Assembly (NCBI RefSeq): GCF_963169125.1
Contig: NC_084797.1
Location: forward strand, 88,631,868 to 88,695,867
From: Humulus lupulus
Taxonomy: Eukaryota > Streptophyta > Magnoliopsida > Rosales > Cannabaceae
Direction of reading: 5' to 3'
DNA: 64,000 nucleotides
In this document: positions 43,189-55,800 of the stretch, piece by piece
Layout: each line of letters opens with the position of its first letter
Position numbering within the stretch: position 1 is the stretch's first letter
Notes under the pieces: generated by a model
What the model saw: only the letters and a program-made list of their open reading frames with translations
What the model was told of the DNA's origin: nothing
Databases searched by the model: none
Made by a program: the position numbers and the translations under genes

Positions 43189-45678
43189 TGTAACGCCCTG
43201 GATAACCACGACCATTACATTGTGTATTTGAAATAGTGCAAGACTTGCTAATCAAGTCATTTGATTCAAAACATGTAACTAATGACGTAAGCAAGTTAGG
43301 TTAAAAAGAATTTTGGTTACAAACGATTAAGTTTTAGTAAAACACATGTTCGATACATGGGATCCCAAAACAAGGTTTAAATAACGTAAATATAAAATTC
43401 TTGTTAACAAATAAACAACCAAGCCACTCTAATGGAAAAATTCACAGTTTAGGTTCTCGTCCCTGCACAATCCCCCGCCATGGTGGCCGAGCAGCTGACA
43501 ATGTACACCTCGCCCCCAGAGCTCTCCAACCCATGGCCAACTAGCGTTACCTGCACCACGTAGCACCCGTGAGCCGAGGCCGAGCAAGAAAACATAACAT
43601 CATAATATAACAGTATTAGCAGCTAGCAGCTCGTATAGCATAATCCAAATAATCACAAGGCATTAATCAGTTACCAGCACACCATAAAGTACATTCAGGG
43701 CAGCACACAGGTCAATAACCAATAATTCAACTCCAGATACTCATCAAATTATACACAATAATCAACAATAGAACACATGTCAAGCAATAACTAGGGTTAA
43801 TGCCCGCAGGCCGCACCCTCTGTTTAATTCAGTGTCTTTGGCTCGCTTAGGCCAATCCCAGTGACATACCCACTAACCCCGGCCAGCTTAACCGAGCTCA
43901 GTGATTAATAAGCTGTCCTCAGCTACCAGTGTCCAAGCTGTGCCATGTGCGCAAGTGTTGATTTCGGCACCCTTAGGCCGCTTATCACATGTCCCAGTGG
44001 CATAATACCACCTCCTGACATTCATATGATTATAGGGAACTCTTAGTCCCAACATATTCTCACAGCAATACAAACAAATATAGGGAACACTTAGTCCCAA
44101 CCTATCCACCTACATAGGTGTAATTTACTTACCTTGATTCCAAGTGCTTTAATTAGAAAGGACGACCCCCGAGCACGATCCATCACTCGAGCCCTAGCTT
44201 ATCACCAAGTCACAACCAAGATAATGGATTCCATTAATATTCAAATATAGGTTTTCGTATACAAAACTAGCTTCCGGGAAGTCGAATCCCACCAAGCACG
44301 GTGGTGAGATTGATCCCGAGCACCCTAGGCTCGATCCCCGTACTTTAAAACCTTGAACGTTCAAGTATGCGTCTAAGGGCTGTGGCCCCCAAAGCTTAGC
44401 CGCGGCCCTACCCATAAAACAGAACCAAGGCCCTCCCTGAAGGAAGACACGCGCCGCAGCCCTTGCCTTGGGCACTGCGGCACTCCCCCTTGCCCGAGCC
44501 TTCCTGGCTCATCTGCATCCTAGGGCCGCAGCGCTCTAGAACAGAGTCGCGGCCCTTCCCTCTGAGCCCAGAATTTCCACCATTTCCAACCTCCAAACCT
44601 TACCCAAAATCATCCCAACGCTCCCTATTTCAATATCAATCATTCCCAACACTTTTAAGACAACTTTAACATCATAATTCAACAGGAAACCCAATCTAAA
44701 ACTCATTGCAATCCATGTTTCAATCTCCGAAACTCAAGAACACCAAACACCAAAACCAACTATACAAAACTCAAATTTAAACTTCTAAATCATAAATAAA
44801 AGTTTACCTCTTCAGCTGAACCCCTTCTCTAAGCAGAATCCCAGCTAATTCCCATGTTTCTAGCTTCAATTCAACCTTAAACACCAAAATTATAATTATC
44901 TTATTACTCATAAAAATCAGAGCTTCTAACCCCAAAAACACAGTTTGATTCTCACCTTGACTTTGATTAAATGTTCCTTGGATAATCCTTGAGCTAAGCT
45001 TTAGATCCCCACTGAAACCGTTTGAAATCCCAGCCCAAATCCTTCAAGTTTCCTTTGTTTTCCTTGTGTTTTTTCTAGTTTCCTTGAGAGAGAAGAGGGA
45101 GAGAGAGAGTCGGTCTAATCTTCCTTTCCACTAGCTTCTGTCTTAACCAAGTCTATCCTTTATCCCGTTAAGTCAATCCCGAGCCTCGGGGTGCCGGAAA
45201 CGTCCCCGGGGGAAAAATGATAAAATTCCCCAACATTCCCACCTAGACTTCCTAACCTCAAATATATCTCCATATATTTATTTTCACAACCCGTTAGTCT
45301 AAATAACTACCCGATACCTATAATACCCCTGACTTATCCAAAGTCAACTATCAAGCCCCGTTGTGACTTTCCTGGTACTTGCTCCCTAGGATCGCCTCGT
45401 GCCGATAGCTACAAATGCACACACATGTACACACATATATACATTTATCTATCTATCCACATAATAATGTGGTCTCAACAATTTATCACACATATTCACA
45501 TTTATGCCCTAACGGGCCGAAATTATGATTATGCCCTTACCAGCCAAATAGGGCCCGCCTGCTTATCCAGTAACCATATCCATACTTTCTTGCCATTAAT
45601 TCTCTTAACCTCCAATTATGCCCTCCCGACACACTAATCAAGGCCCTTAAGCCCTATTAGTAATTTTGGGTCGTTACA
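43189..45678 (-). repeat. 3' LTR of non-autonomous gypsy copy 2
   Basis: TGTAACGCCCTGG...GGGTCGTTACA. It contains a purine-rich leader near 45085-45110 (GA repeats), a GC-rich palindrome cluster (44375-44560) and conserved LTR blocks. A short ORF at 43888-44109 is present in both LTR copies but looks non-coding. Confidence 0.92.
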
Positions 45679-48600
45679 ACTATCCCCTCCTTATAATAAT
45701 TTCGTCCTCGAAATTTACTTGAGCACATCAGACTGCATACCCCATACCTCTGGCTAACTTTTTTTTTTCCTAATTCCAACGCCTTTATTCTTAATTTTCA
45801 CCAATACCCATACGCGAGTACAATCTTCTTCCACAAGATCTTCTTTGATAGCTATATTCTCTTTTACTTTTACTTGCACATCAGATCTGCTGAAACTTCA
45901 GAGTCTGCTAATTCACAACGATTACTTCATTGATTTTTTCTCAATGCCAGAAATACCTATGAGTCATCACCCATACCAAGGTGAGACCAGCTTATAGGCC
46001 TTCAGCCCAATCCTTAGTACGACCTTAGAATTCTTGTCGAATCGGAAGTCGGAACTACTTTTTTCCCAAACTATCATACTCTTTCTTGCTACATAGCTTG
46101 GAGAGATATAAATCTCCCATCCTGGAACTCTGTACCTCAAAATTAACAACTTGCAAGTTCTTATATCTTTTCAAGAATTACGCTGTCCTTAGCGTCTCAA
46201 GTGCTCACACACTTAGCACCTAATCCTTTAACATAATTGTTAAGCCCTCAGATTGCTGTCCTATTTGCAATCAATCGGTCATTCCAGATTCCCACTCTGT
46301 TTCCTTCGCACTCTGGTCCCTTTCCACAGCTTAGAAGCTATAAAGTCTCAACTCAACATTACCATGATGTACTTCATTACCAATTTGTACAAACCAAATT
46401 ATGCTAACTCCTTTAGCTGAGTTACAACTTCTTCTCTGTTCAATCTCCTCATTCTCAATTCAATATGGTCCATTTCTATAATCCGCCTCCTTATCAATTT
46501 ATCTCTCAATATCTAAGTACACAGAATTATGTCCCCAATCCAATCGTTCTGGTATGACATACCTTAGGGAATGAAACGATATCAATTTAAGATTCTCTCC
46601 TACTCGCCAAATTCTCTTTGGATCACTCATCCAATCCTGATACCCTAACACGTAATACCTTGACAGGGTTCCTCCCTGTTCCCATAAAACCATCACTCTG
46701 GATTCCATTATCCAGAGAATACATATTTGTTCATCACCACACACTAATACTATACCCATCTTAGTCGTTTCCTTTCCCATTCCATTGTAATCTGTGGCGG
46801 CCTTTTTAACTGGCACATACCTTTCAAGTAGGAGATCCACCTTCAACTGAATCCCCTCCTCGTACAATCGAGAACTTGTAACACCAACCATCCATCTCCT
46901 ATGTTCCATTGAATTTTTAGTCTCAAGATTATCTTTCCTTACCGATGACCAAACACTCAAGTATCTTACACTATGCATAAACTGTCAATTTAATGTTTCG
47001 TGTGTATCCACCATGTTCCCATTCTTTTACCTCCCACGAGGCTCGATCCATCATTGCGTAAGTCTGAGCCTGGGTGTACCCTAACTCAAGGTGTACCCTC
47101 ACAGTCTTATATCCTTATCAGAAATTTGCTTCTTTATGCTACTCTTTCACATTCAACCACAACATATGTATTCCTGTATCACCAAGTGCTAATCAATTCT
47201 TACCCTGTCTTCTACACTCTGACTTGACACTATCCATTCAGTCTAACTTCAAGTTTTACTACTCCTCTAATCTCTGATGTAGCTATTTGCAAAGACACCT
47301 ATGTGATAGATGACATACTCGCCATTCTTGTTGCACCTCCTGCCCTTTAGACGTTCTTCAGCAGCTTCTTTGTAGCTTTAGTCCAAATCTCCTCATATCT
47401 GTCCCTTTCTCTTGTGGCTTCTTTTATTGTAGCACTATTCTGAATACCCCTGGCGAAACCAATCTAATACTTCCTAGAACCTTACCCGTGACCCAGCTTC
47501 CCCAGTACTAACACCATCAGCATAGCAGTCGTTCGCTTTCTACTTCTATCTGGGAGTAGTCCAATGTACCGCTCATGAACCTGAAGGGGACTTGTCCATA
47601 CCGTTCTTATATTTTCTGCATGAAAAACTTACCTGTGTTGCTATAGCTTCAATCAATCTAGAACCTTTGTTACCAACTCCTCACACCCTACTCGGTACAA
47701 GTAAAGATTCCTGAAATCTCTCTTTCCTTGATCTTCAGCTGGTAATAACCAGGTCGTAGATAAACTCCTAGAAACATTGTCCCGTCTTGTACCCGACGTA
47801 AAAACTTTTCATTCTTAACCGACGATGCTAACAATCCCCGCAATATAATGCTTTGTCTATTCCAAAATCAAATTTCTTCAATTGCTTCAGTAATTCTTTC
47901 TGTCAACCAGTACCGTCTTCCACAACATTCCTGATACCAAATCTACCTGTAGACCATCCTTGTAATACCCCCAATCTTTCCTTATATACCCATATAACCT
48001 TCCCACTGGTCAGCTCAGTTTCCATTCAGTCTAATTAAAGTACTCCATATAATATCCCCTTCAATCCATGGTTGTCTCCTAACAGATTCACTTTCACTCT
48101 GATTCATGTTGAGGCTTCCTTATAACGAACCCTATTGTTTTCACCACGAACTTCTTGATTTCTTGTACCCCAATTCATCTGCCAGGAACTTCTAGTTCCC
48201 CCTCAACAAATACTACTATCCCCAGCTTCTCGCATAGCACCCTTGGGACAACCTCTTTATGTTTAACTCTCTCTCGGAGCATTCACAATGCTGAATTCCC
48301 CCAGCTCGTTGCATGACTAAACATAAACTGTCCAGTTAAATACCCATCTTCGAGGAACCAGCCTCGAGCTTCAAGTGCAGCGAGGCATTCTAGTCTTCCG
48401 TTCCCTCACCATGGGAAAACCCATCCTAACACTCATAGAAGTCGTGTCCTCACCTGACATCCTCTCAGGTGGCGTCCTCTTCCTCAGGTGCATACCAAAT
48501 AATCTCCTTTTTTAATTAGGCTCCTTTCCTATCACAAACTAAGTGCCCTAACACTGTCTGGGGTCCTTCTACCTCAATAATTGAGAATCTGTCCTTACTG

Positions 48601-49872
48601 AATTCTATCAATAGAAGTATTATCTTTCGCATCTCTTGCCCTGCAGCACTCATGCCCTATACCTCTTTCCACAGATCTCAAATAACATGGTTCTCTCTAC
48701 TACTCAAATACAACCGAAGATCTAATACTCTGGAGCGGCCCTGTCACCCTGAACCATTCCAGGATTTAACCTTTACATGGGTCATCGTCCCCAGCTACCA
48801 CCGCTTGTATAAACTTTCAAAGTGAAGTATCCAACTCCTAACACTCATTAACACATATTGTCATTGACTTATCCTTTCAAATCCAGCTCATAGATTAATT
48901 AATTTCCGCAGCTTAAATTGTGTCCTTATAACTTCTGTTCACAAACCCCCCATTGGAGCTATTTCCAATCCATCACGCCAGTAACTCAATCTGAATACCA
49001 TTTTCTAGCATCCCCATGCCTCAAGTACTTAGAACAATCCCTTAGTTATGACCTCTCACCTCCATATAACCAAGAATGAAGCTAGCTTTGCCCATCCTCT
49101 AAACAATTCCTAGAAAAACCCAAACTTTCCTCTTCAACCAGAAGATAACGCCTTTTAGGCCTTCCGTTTAATATCCTTTATCTGTCTGTACCCTTATACT
49201 GAACCAACACCGTTTACTCATATTCTAGCAAACATCTCTGTGACTTTCAGGGTAGATAGAGGTTTCCAACCCTAATTATTATCTGCAACCCTCCTGTATT
49301 ATGATGCTAGGTCTACTCAGCCATCCTGAATACAAATAATTTGAGTTCATCCGCCACTGCTGACAAAACTCCTCAACTCTGAGGTTCATACTCCGAACCA
49401 AACCACATCCAAGTCCCAGTAATCACAATATTCATACACACATAGAACATAATAAACATTAATTCACATTTCTACACACTTAGTTATCAATCTATTGCTA
49501 CCATGTTTATTCACACCTTCTCATGCTTCCTATAAATCAATAGACAAGCATAACATATAAATTCAGCTTGGGCAATCACCCACAAGAAATGAATATACAA
49601 GCCATTGTTCAAGTACTCATTCACACGCAACAGCAATGCTAATCAGCACGCCTCCATCTCATCATGAAATACTAGTCAAGGGTCAGGCCCTATCAGTTCT
49701 CATGCTCCCTACGGTCATACAACATAAAACATTCATACTTCAATCAAAACTTAAGCATACCCTCTCATATATTCAATTATAGAACCCTGAGTTGATCTTG
49801 TCTTTAGCGGCAAGTGTACATGCCCAGCCTATCTCCAGGAACCCTTAAACCTAGGACGCTCTGATACCAAGT
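45679..49872 (-). pseudogene. Interior of copy 2: decayed pol, no intact gene
   Basis: The RT relic on the minus strand near 47759-47718 reads LRPGYYQLKIKERE. The block 48380-48500 and the whole stretch to the LTR are collinear with 30-2707. The longest open frame (46499-46978, 159 codons) has no recognisable domain. Its counterpart in copy 1 (about 1270-1420 onward) contains stops, so it is not conserved coding. No gag, protease or integrase domain was found. Confidence 0.75.
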
Positions 49873-52364
49873 TATAACGCCCTGGATAACCAAGACCGCT
49901 ACACTGTGTATTTGAAATAGTGCAGGACTTGCTAATCAAGTCATTTGATTCAAAACGTGTAACTAATGACGTAAGCAAGTTAGGTTAAAAAGAATTTTGG
50001 TTATAAACAATTATGTTTTACTAAAACACATGTTCGATACATGGAATCCCAAAACAATGTTTAAATAACGTAAATATAAAATTCTTGTTAACAAATAAAC
50101 AACCAAGCCACTCTAATGGAAAAATTCACAGTTTAGGTTCTCGTCCTTGCACAATCCCCCGACCGTGGTGGCCGAGCAGCTGACAATGTACACCTCGCCC
50201 CGAGAGCTCTCCAACCCATGGCCAACTAGCGTTACCTGCACCACGTAGCACCCGTGAGCCGAGGCCGAGCAAGAAAACATAACATCATAATATAACGGTA
50301 TTAGCAGCTAGCAGCTCGTATAGCATAATCCAAATAATCACAAGGCATTAATCAGTTACCAACACACCATAAAGTACATACAGGGCAGCACGCAGGTCAA
50401 TAACCAATAATTCAACTCCAGATACTCATCAAATTATCACAATAATCAATAATAGAACACATGTCAAGCAATAACTAAGGTTAATGCCCGCAGGCCGCAC
50501 CCTCTGTTTAATTCACTGTCTTTGGCTCGCATAGGCCAATCCCAGTGACATACCCACTAACCCCGACCAGCTTAACCGAGCTCAGTGATTAATAAGCTGT
50601 CCTCGGCTACCAGTGTCCGAGCCGCGCCATGTGCGCAAGTGTTGATTTCGGCACCCTTAGGCCGCTTATCACATGTCCCAGTGGCATAATACCACCTCCT
50701 GACATTCATATGATTATAGGGAACTCTTAGTCCCAACATATTCTCACAGCAATACATACAAATATAGGGAACACTTAGTCCTAACCTATCCACCTACATA
50801 GGTGCAGTTTTCTTACCTTGATTCCAAGTGCTTTAATTAGAAAGGACGACCCCCGAGCACGATCCATCACTCGAGCCCTAGCTTATCACCTAGTCACAAC
50901 CAAGATAATGGATTCCATTAATATTCAAATATATGTTTTCGTATACAAAACTAGCTTCCGAGAAGTCGAATCCCACCAAGCACAGTGGTGAGATTGATCC
51001 CGAGCACCCTAGGCTCGATCCCCGTACTTTAAAACCTTGAACGTTCAAGTATGCGTCTAAGGGTTGCGGCCCCCAAAGCTTAGCCGCGGTCCTACACTTA
51101 AAACAGAACCAAGGCCCTCCCTGAAGGAAGACACGCGTCGTAGCCCTTGCATTGGGCGCCGCGGCGCTCCCCCTTGCCCGAGCCTTCCTGGCTAATCTTC
51201 ATCCTAGGGCCGCAGCGCTCTAGAACAGAGTCGCGGCCCTTCCCTCCGAGCCCAGAATTTCCACCATTTCCAACCTCCACACCTTACCCAAAATCATCCC
51301 AAAGCTCCCTATTTCAATATCAATCATTCCCAACACTTTTAAGACAACTTTAACATCATAATTCAATAGGAAACCCAATCTAAAACTCATTGCAATCCAT
51401 GTTTCAATATCTGAAACTCAAGAACACCAAACACCAAAACCAACCATAAAAGACTCAAATTTAAACTTCTAAATCATAAATAAAAGTTTACCTCTTCAGC
51501 TGAACCCCTTCTCTAAGCAGAATCCCAGCTAATTCCCATGTTTCTAGCTTCAATTCAACCTTAAACACCAAAATTATAATTATCTTATTACTCATAAAAA
51601 CTCAGAGCTTCTAACCCCAAAAACACAGTTTGATTCTCACCTTGACTTTGATTAAATTTTCCTTGGATAATCCTTGAGCTAAGCTTTTAGATCCCCACTG
51701 AAACCCTTTGAAATCCCAGCCCAAATCCTTCTAGTTTCCTTTGTTTTCCTTGTGTTTTTTCTAGTTTCCTTGAGAGAGAAGAGGGAAAGAGAGAGTCGGT
51801 CTAATCTTCCTTTCCACTAGCTTCTGTCTTAACCAAGTCTATCCTTTATCCAGTTAAGTCAATCCCGAGCCTCGGGGTGCCGGAAACGTCCCCAAGGTCA
51901 AAATGGTAAAATTCCCCAACATTCCCACCTAGACTTCCTAACCTCAAATATATCTCCATACATTTATTTTCACAACCCGTTAGTCTAAATAACTACCTGA
52001 TACCTATAATACCCCTGACTTATCCAAAGTCAACTATCAAGCCCCGTTGTGACTTTCTTGCTACTTGCTCCCTAGGATCGCCTCGTGCCGATAGCTACAA
52101 ATGCACACACATGTACACGCATTTATACATTTATCTATCTATCCACATAATAATGTGGTCTCAACAATTTATCACACATATTCACATTTATGCCCTAACG
52201 GGCCGAAATTTTGATTAAGCCCTTACCAGCCAAATAGGGCCCGCCTGCTTATCCAGTAACCATATCCATACTTTCTTGCCATTAATTCTCTTAACCTCCA
52301 ATTATGCCCTCCCGGCACACTAATCAAGGCCCTTAAGCCCTATTAGTAATTTTGGGTCGTTACA
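49873..52364 (-). repeat. 5' LTR of non-autonomous gypsy copy 2
   Basis: Same as 43189-45678 with scattered substitutions. The inner end reads TATAACGCC instead of TGTAACGCC, a G-to-A change in the terminal dinucleotide. It is followed by the AAACA duplication. Confidence 0.92.
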
Positions 52365-52369
52365 AAACA

Positions 52370-52814
52370 AGTGGCTATTCCATGCCTGGAACAACTTCCA
52401 GATCAATACAGAAGTTATTGAGCCACACTGCCTCTTTAGCTGCTTCACTAGCTATTATGTATTCAACTTTCATGGTGGAGTCTGCAATACTGGATTGTTT
52501 AATACTTCTCCAAACTACAACACCTCCTCCAAGTGTGAAAACTGATCCAGATGTCGACTTTTGACTATCTTTGTCTAAATGAAAATCATAATTTGTATAT
52601 GTAGTGGGGTTTAGATCTACACCTGAATAAACAAGCATGTAATCTCTAATATGTCTAAGATGCCTGTGAATATTCTTTACTGTTGTCCAATGACTGAATC
52701 CAAGATTGGATTGATAGCGGCTGACTATCCCTACTGCATAACAGATGTCAAGTCTGGTTCACAACATTGTATACATTAGACTACCTACTGCAGAGGCATA
52801 GGCATATTGTCTCA
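52370..52814 (-). pseudogene. Copia RNase H, main part
   Basis: Minus strand: SLMYTMLxTRPDICYAVGIV-type sequence near 52800-52740 (stops present), HLRHIRDYMLVYSGVDLNP, then KSTSGSVFTLGGGVVVWRS, VEYIIASEAAKEAVWLNNF (52638-52375). These are standard copia RNase H blocks. It joins 57628 on one side and 43183 on the other once the insertions are removed. Confidence 0.87.
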
Positions 52815-55800
52815 TGTAATGACCCAAATTTACTAATAAGGCTTAAGGGCCTTGATTAGTGTGTCGGGAGGGCATAACTGGATTATATGTGATTTAATGA
52901 TTAAAATCATGTTATATGAATATTTGAATATCTAAGATGCATGACTATGTGTATTAGTATGGATGTAGGCCCTGATTAGGTTAGAAGGGCATAATCATAA
53001 TTTTGGCCCGTTGAGGGCATAACTGTATATATTTGTGATAAATTGTCGAGACCACATTATTATGTGGATATATTTGTAATATGTGACTCGAGGCGATCCT
53101 AGTGAGCGATTTAGCGAAAAAGTCACGGCGGGGATTTATACCCAGCTCGGGACGAGCTTGAGGGTATTTTTGGGAATTTAGAGAATATATTGGAGTTTAT
53201 CTTGATATTGAGGAATATAATTGGTGATTAGTTAGGTGTCGGGAAGTAAGCAGTAAATATTAATGACACTCGAGGAATTAGCGAGAATTGGGAATAAATG
53301 ACCAGAATGCCCTTGGATGGGTTAAGGGATTAAATTTTAATGGGAGGGTATTGTGGTCATTTCATTTATACGAGATAAATATTATTAAGTTTTATACTTT
53401 AGTGGAATGTGTAGAAGACAGTAGAGGTCTGAAGGAAAGAAAGAAAAGAAAGAAAAGAAGGAAAAGGAAGGAACGGAAAACAGGGCAAATTTTCAAGAAC
53501 GGTTTGGGTCTTCTCCACCAATTTCTTTTGGAGATTTGAGGCTAGAATCCAAAGGAGCTTAAGGCTGAGATTGTATACTTGGGGTCTTGATCAGGTTGGG
53601 GAAACTAGTGAGGTTGTTCATCAGTTGAGGTAAGACTTTGAGGGTTAATATTTCAGTTCTTGGATTGGTGTTGAATTGGTTTTCTAAGCAGAATTCTGTG
53701 GGAATTCTAGGGAGTTGAGGCGGAAGCTTTGAGGAGGTGAAGGCTAAGCTAGTGTGGAGAATAACCTAGGTTGGGCTCACCCATCAAAGGTAAGGAATTC
53801 TAGTTCAAGTTCTATGGTTTCAGTTGTTGTTTTTATTGAGTTTTTGAGCTTTAGGTTCAGTTATGGTGATTTCCTTGATTTGGGGTGCATGTGATTGAGT
53901 TATGTGTGGGGTGAGTTGGAGATGTTTGTAGGCTTGTTTTTATGTTTGGTTGAAGTTTGGAAGAATTTTTGTAAGGTTTGGCTCGAGGAAAATCGAAGGA
54001 GGAAAATGCAGGGTTTGCTGTGCTGTGACTAGCACTACATCACTAGTCATTGGGCGCTGTAGTGCTAGGATATGTGTTCTGGGGTGTTTTAGGCTTTGTT
54101 TGTAGCACTGTAGCGCTCTCCTTGGAGCGCTGTAGTGCTACCCTATTTCCAGAAAGGGGTTTTCAGGTTATTTTCAAGGGTTTTTTCCTGGGGGTTCGGG
54201 GTTTGATTCCACCACCCCGTTTGGTGGAATTAGGGCTTCTCGAGGGTTCGGGATTGGTCTCGAGGCTAGGTTTTGGACTTGAGGTTTGGTGATGATTCTG
54301 ATCTATGGCTGTGACTAGGTGTACGCTAGGGCTCGGATGGGATCGTGTTTGAGGATCAAATTGAACAGAGCTAGCGAACCAAAGGTGAGAAAACTGCACC
54401 CGGTTATGTGTTTGTGATGGGACTAAGAGCTCCCTAAATCTTTATGATGTCATAGATTGTATTATGTCATGGGACATGTGATAAATGGCCTAAGGGTGCC
54501 GTAAATTATACTTGCACACAGGGCGCGGCTCGGCCACTGGTAGTTGAGGATAGCTTAATATTCACTGAGCTCGGTTTAAGCAGGCCGGAGTCAGTGGGAT
54601 AAATAGAGGGTGCGGCCTAAGGGCGTTAACCCTAGTTATCATATGTGGATTGATTATTGATATGAAATCATATACTTGGTATGTTGAATACTTGATTGAC
54701 ATGAATGTTTAAACTATTGAGTACATGTTTATGCGGTATGAGTTATCTGATTGTCTGTTGAATGATTATGCTCTGTAATTGTGTTTTCTTGCTGGGCCTT
54801 GGCTCACGGGTGCTACATGGTGCATGTAAAGGCAAAGGCAAGTTGGACCAATCCTGAGATGGAGAGCTGCAGGGCTGAATGTACATAGTCATCTGATCGG
54901 CCACCACGGCCGATGTAACGCCCTACTTCCTTAGAGCTGTTACCAAGTGAGTTTTAAGACAAAACAATGTGCAATGAACTCGCTAACCGAGGTATTTTTT
55001 TTAAAACAAAAGTGTGACTAAGAAAAAGTTAAGGCTGTAATCTTTAAAAATGCGTGGTTTCATTGAAAACTTCTAGTATTTAACATTTGGGATCCCAAAA
55101 TAAGATTTGAAAACTATTTACAACTTAAAATAAGTTTACAGATGGTCCGTTATTAAAATCACAGGTTATTACAGCCATTTCTCAAGTAAATACCCCCAAC
55201 CAAAGCAGTCGGGCAGGCCAAACATGTACGCGTCGCTTCATGCTCTCCGTACTCATAGCTGGTTGACTCAATCTTTGCCCTTACCTGCAACACAGAGCAC
55301 CCGTGAGCCGAAGCCCAGCAAGAAGACTCATGTAGTTCATATGATATGCAAATTATACAGTTAATCATATCAGATAGTCCACAGATAAACAGGTCAACCA
55401 ATAGACTTAAGCAACCCGGCCATGCCGCCCCAGAAGCCTTACCAAAGCCTGGGGTCTCGGTCCTCACCGTAAGGATATCACATGTATCCATGGGGTCCCA
55501 CCCTGACCACAAGCACTTCACGTGCTAAGTGGTACTTCCGGCCCCACTGCCGTTCTCGGCTCCATTACCATTCTCGGCTCCTCGCCGTTTCATTCAACTA
55601 TAATCACAGATAGTCTAACTCAAATAACATTTGAACATATATCAATTCAGTCAAGTCTGCACCCTAACAAGTAATGCAATATAGGGTCGTGCCCTGTAAT
55701 CAGACTATGGGCCCATGCCCTGTCCTATGGGTGCTATAGTTTTCTCACCTTTCAATTCGATAGCTTCGATCACTTGACTCCTTGAGCACGATCCCACTTG

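Larger units (their letters stand above)
43189..52364 (-). mobile_element. Complete large non-autonomous gypsy element, copy 2
   Basis: LTRs of 2490 bp (43189-45678) and 2492 bp (49873-52364) are nearly identical and flanked by perfect AAACA duplications (43184-43188 and 52365-52369). On the minus strand the primer site is TTGGTATCAGAGC (complement near 49860-49872, iMet type) and the purine tract AAGGAGGGGATAG lies beside 45679. The interior (4194 bp) has no functional coding region. The element lies in the copia RNase H gene. It shares interior sequence with copy 1 at 1-2707. Confidence 0.92.

Noticed and set aside
43888..44109. 73-codon ORF present in both LTRs of copy 2 (also 50572-50793)
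   Set aside because: Duplicate by LTR identity only; no domain or start context.
46499..46978. 159-codon ORF in the interior of the non-autonomous gypsy copy 2
   Set aside because: It has no recognisable domain, and the homologous stretch in copy 1 (about 1270 onward) contains several stops, so the frame is not conserved.
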